In this document: positions 6,345 to 7,186 of the stretch, piece after piece
How the letters are laid out: each line of letters starts with the position of its first letter
Position numbering within the stretch: the stretch's first letter is position 1
Assembly (NCBI GenBank): GCA_902803725.1
Contig: CADCRD010000203.1
Location: 1 to 7,186, forward strand
DNA from: an uncultured Eubacteriales bacterium
Lineage (GTDB): Bacteria; Bacillota; Clostridia; Peptostreptococcales; Anaerovoracaceae
DNA: 7,186 bases
Direction: 5' to 3'
The notes under the pieces: model-generated
What the model was told of the DNA's origin: nothing
The model's input: the letters and a program-made list of their open reading frames with translations, nothing else
The model's database searches: none
Translations under genes and position numbers: made by a program

Positions 6345-6698
6345 ATGGATACAAATGCGAAATACATACTCGAATATGATTTCTATGGCGCACTTCTTAC
6401 AAAGCGTCAGCAGCAGGTCATCAATCTGTATCATGAAGAGAATCTGACGCTTGCTGAGATAGCCGAAGAATTCGGCATCAGCCGTCAGGGTGTCCATGAT
6501 ACTCTGAAAAAGGCAGAAGCGCTGCTGGACGGATATGAAGAAAAGCTCAGACTCATCGCCAGGTTTGATGATACCAGAAAGGGGATCGCCTGCGCAGACA
6601 GTCTGATAGACGAGCTTGTAAGAGAGAACAGCGGCAACAGGGAACTGACAGCGAAGCTGAACAGGATCAAAAAGATAACAGATGGTCTCAATAACTGA
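6345..6698 (+). CDS. ylxM: YlxM-family helix-turn-helix protein of the SRP operon (UPF0122)
   Basis: This is a small 117-residue cytoplasmic protein of the YlxM family, which in Firmicutes is usually encoded just before ffh. The family is linked to signal recognition particle function. The opening YDFYGALLTKRQQQVINLY (11-29) and the sigma-region-4-like helix-turn-helix LTLAEIAEEFGISRQGVHDT (34-53) are diagnostic. A helical, charged C-terminal half follows. ATG 6345 gives a length close to the family norm of about 110 residues; starting at ATG 6324 or TTG 6312 would add 7 or 11 residues with no family similarity that I recognise. It has its own promoter, and ffh begins 51 bases after its stop with no terminator between, so the two are co-transcribed. 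Whether it binds DNA or RNA is not shown by the sequence. Confidence 0.93.
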   Translation: MDTNAKYILEYDFYGALLTKRQQQVINLYHEENLTLAEIAEEFGISRQGVHDTLKKAEALLDGYEEKLRLIARFDDTRKGIACADSLIDELVRENSGNRELTAKLNRIKKITDGLNN

Positions 6699-6749
6699 TC
6701 GTTTGATGGTTTATGAGGACCGGAAAACAGTATATACAAGGAAAACGAT

Positions 6750-7186
6750 ATGGCATTTGAAGGTTTATCCGAAAAACTTCACGGAGTCTTTTCAGGACTC
6801 AAGGGCAAGGGTTCTCTTACTGAAGAAGATATAGACAAGGCCATGAGGGAGGTCAAACTGGCTCTTCTCGAGGCAGATGTAAACTTTAAAGTAGTAAAAG
6901 AATTTGTTGCCTCTGTAAAGGAAAAATCACTTGGCGCGGAGGTCATGGAAAGTCTGACTCCGGCACAGCAGGTAATAAAGATCGTTGACAAGGAACTGAC
7001 AGATCTGATGGGCGGTGCAGGCAGCAAGCTTACATTCTCATCATCCGGTCTTACGATCCTTATGATGGTCGGTCTGCAGGGTACAGGTAAGACCACTACC
7101 TGCGGCAAGCTGGCATCATGGCTCAAACAGACAGGCAAAAGACCTATGCTGTGTGCATGTGACGTATACAGACCTGCCGCCATCGA
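6750..7186 (+). CDS. ffh: Signal recognition particle protein Ffh (SRP54), 5' part only
   Basis: Ffh is the SRP GTPase. It binds 4.5S/6S RNA and hydrophobic signal sequences on nascent chains and docks with FtsY to deliver ribosomes to the membrane. The first 145 codons are present and the frame is open at the window end. Residues 1 to about 90 are the helical N domain, with the ALLEADVN motif at 39-46. The G domain follows, with the P-loop GLQGTGKTTT at 108-117 and DVYRPAAI at 138-145. The P-loop has Thr where Ser is more common, a mild change. The rest of the G domain and the methionine-rich M domain lie outside the window. The ATG at 6750 is preceded by AAGGA at 7 bases and agrees with the usual MAFEGL start. 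It is the second gene after ylxM in the same transcription unit. Confidence 0.97.
   Translation, partial: MAFEGLSEKLHGVFSGLKGKGSLTEEDIDKAMREVKLALLEADVNFKVVKEFVASVKEKSLGAEVMESLTPAQQVIKIVDKELTDLMGGAGSKLTFSSSGLTILMMVGLQGTGKTTTCGKLASWLKQTGKRPMLCACDVYRPAAI

Noticed and set aside
6059..6379. 106-codon open frame on the + strand in the intergenic region
   Set aside because: It runs across the ylxM promoter and leader, is not protein-like and has no Shine-Dalgarno site.
6779..7183. 134-codon open frame opposite ffh
   Set aside because: It is antisense to the well-conserved N and G domains of Ffh and has a low-complexity Ser/Leu-rich translation.

Overview
The window looks like ordinary chromosome from a low-to-moderate GC Gram-positive bacterium, most likely an anaerobic gut-type Clostridia (Lachnospiraceae or a relative). 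Three things point there: the ylxM-ffh gene pair, which is typical of Firmicutes; strong purine-rich Shine-Dalgarno sites with TTG and GTG starts; and the style of the glycan enzymes. The taxonomic call is an inference. No mobile element, CRISPR array, tRNA or rRNA is visible.

Left part (1-4836): alpha-glucan (starch/glycogen) metabolism. On the + strand the last 28 codons of a gene, perhaps a GlgD/GlgC-type ADP-glucose pyrophosphorylase subunit, are followed 36 bases later by a complete cytoplasmic GH13 alpha-amylase/neopullulanase-like enzyme. Converging on it from the - strand is a malQ (GH77 4-alpha-glucanotransferase)-PfkB sugar kinase pair. The kinase gene overlaps the end of the amylase gene tail to tail by 17 bases. 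Together these genes could cut branched or linear maltodextrins, reshuffle them and phosphorylate a sugar. The substrate of the kinase cannot be read from the sequence.

Middle (4837-6001, - strand): an FMN-dependent alpha-hydroxy-acid oxidase family protein with an unusual N-terminal cysteine cluster. It has its own promoter and ends at a clear rho-independent terminator, so it is a separate transcription unit from malQ-pfkB. A TATAAT-like -10 for malQ lies just beyond that terminator.

Right part (6002-7186): a 343-base divergent intergenic region carries a promoter facing each way. Rightward lies ylxM (a helix-turn-helix protein of the signal recognition particle operon), then ffh (SRP54 GTPase), cut off by the window end after the P-loop and the DVYRPAA motif.

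I see no clearly new biological system. The best second-look items are the cysteine cluster and altered active site of the hydroxy-acid oxidase homologue, the overlapping convergent ends of amylase and kinase with a hairpin there, sequence departures in MalQ and the kinase, and a short protein-like remnant in the divergent intergenic region.
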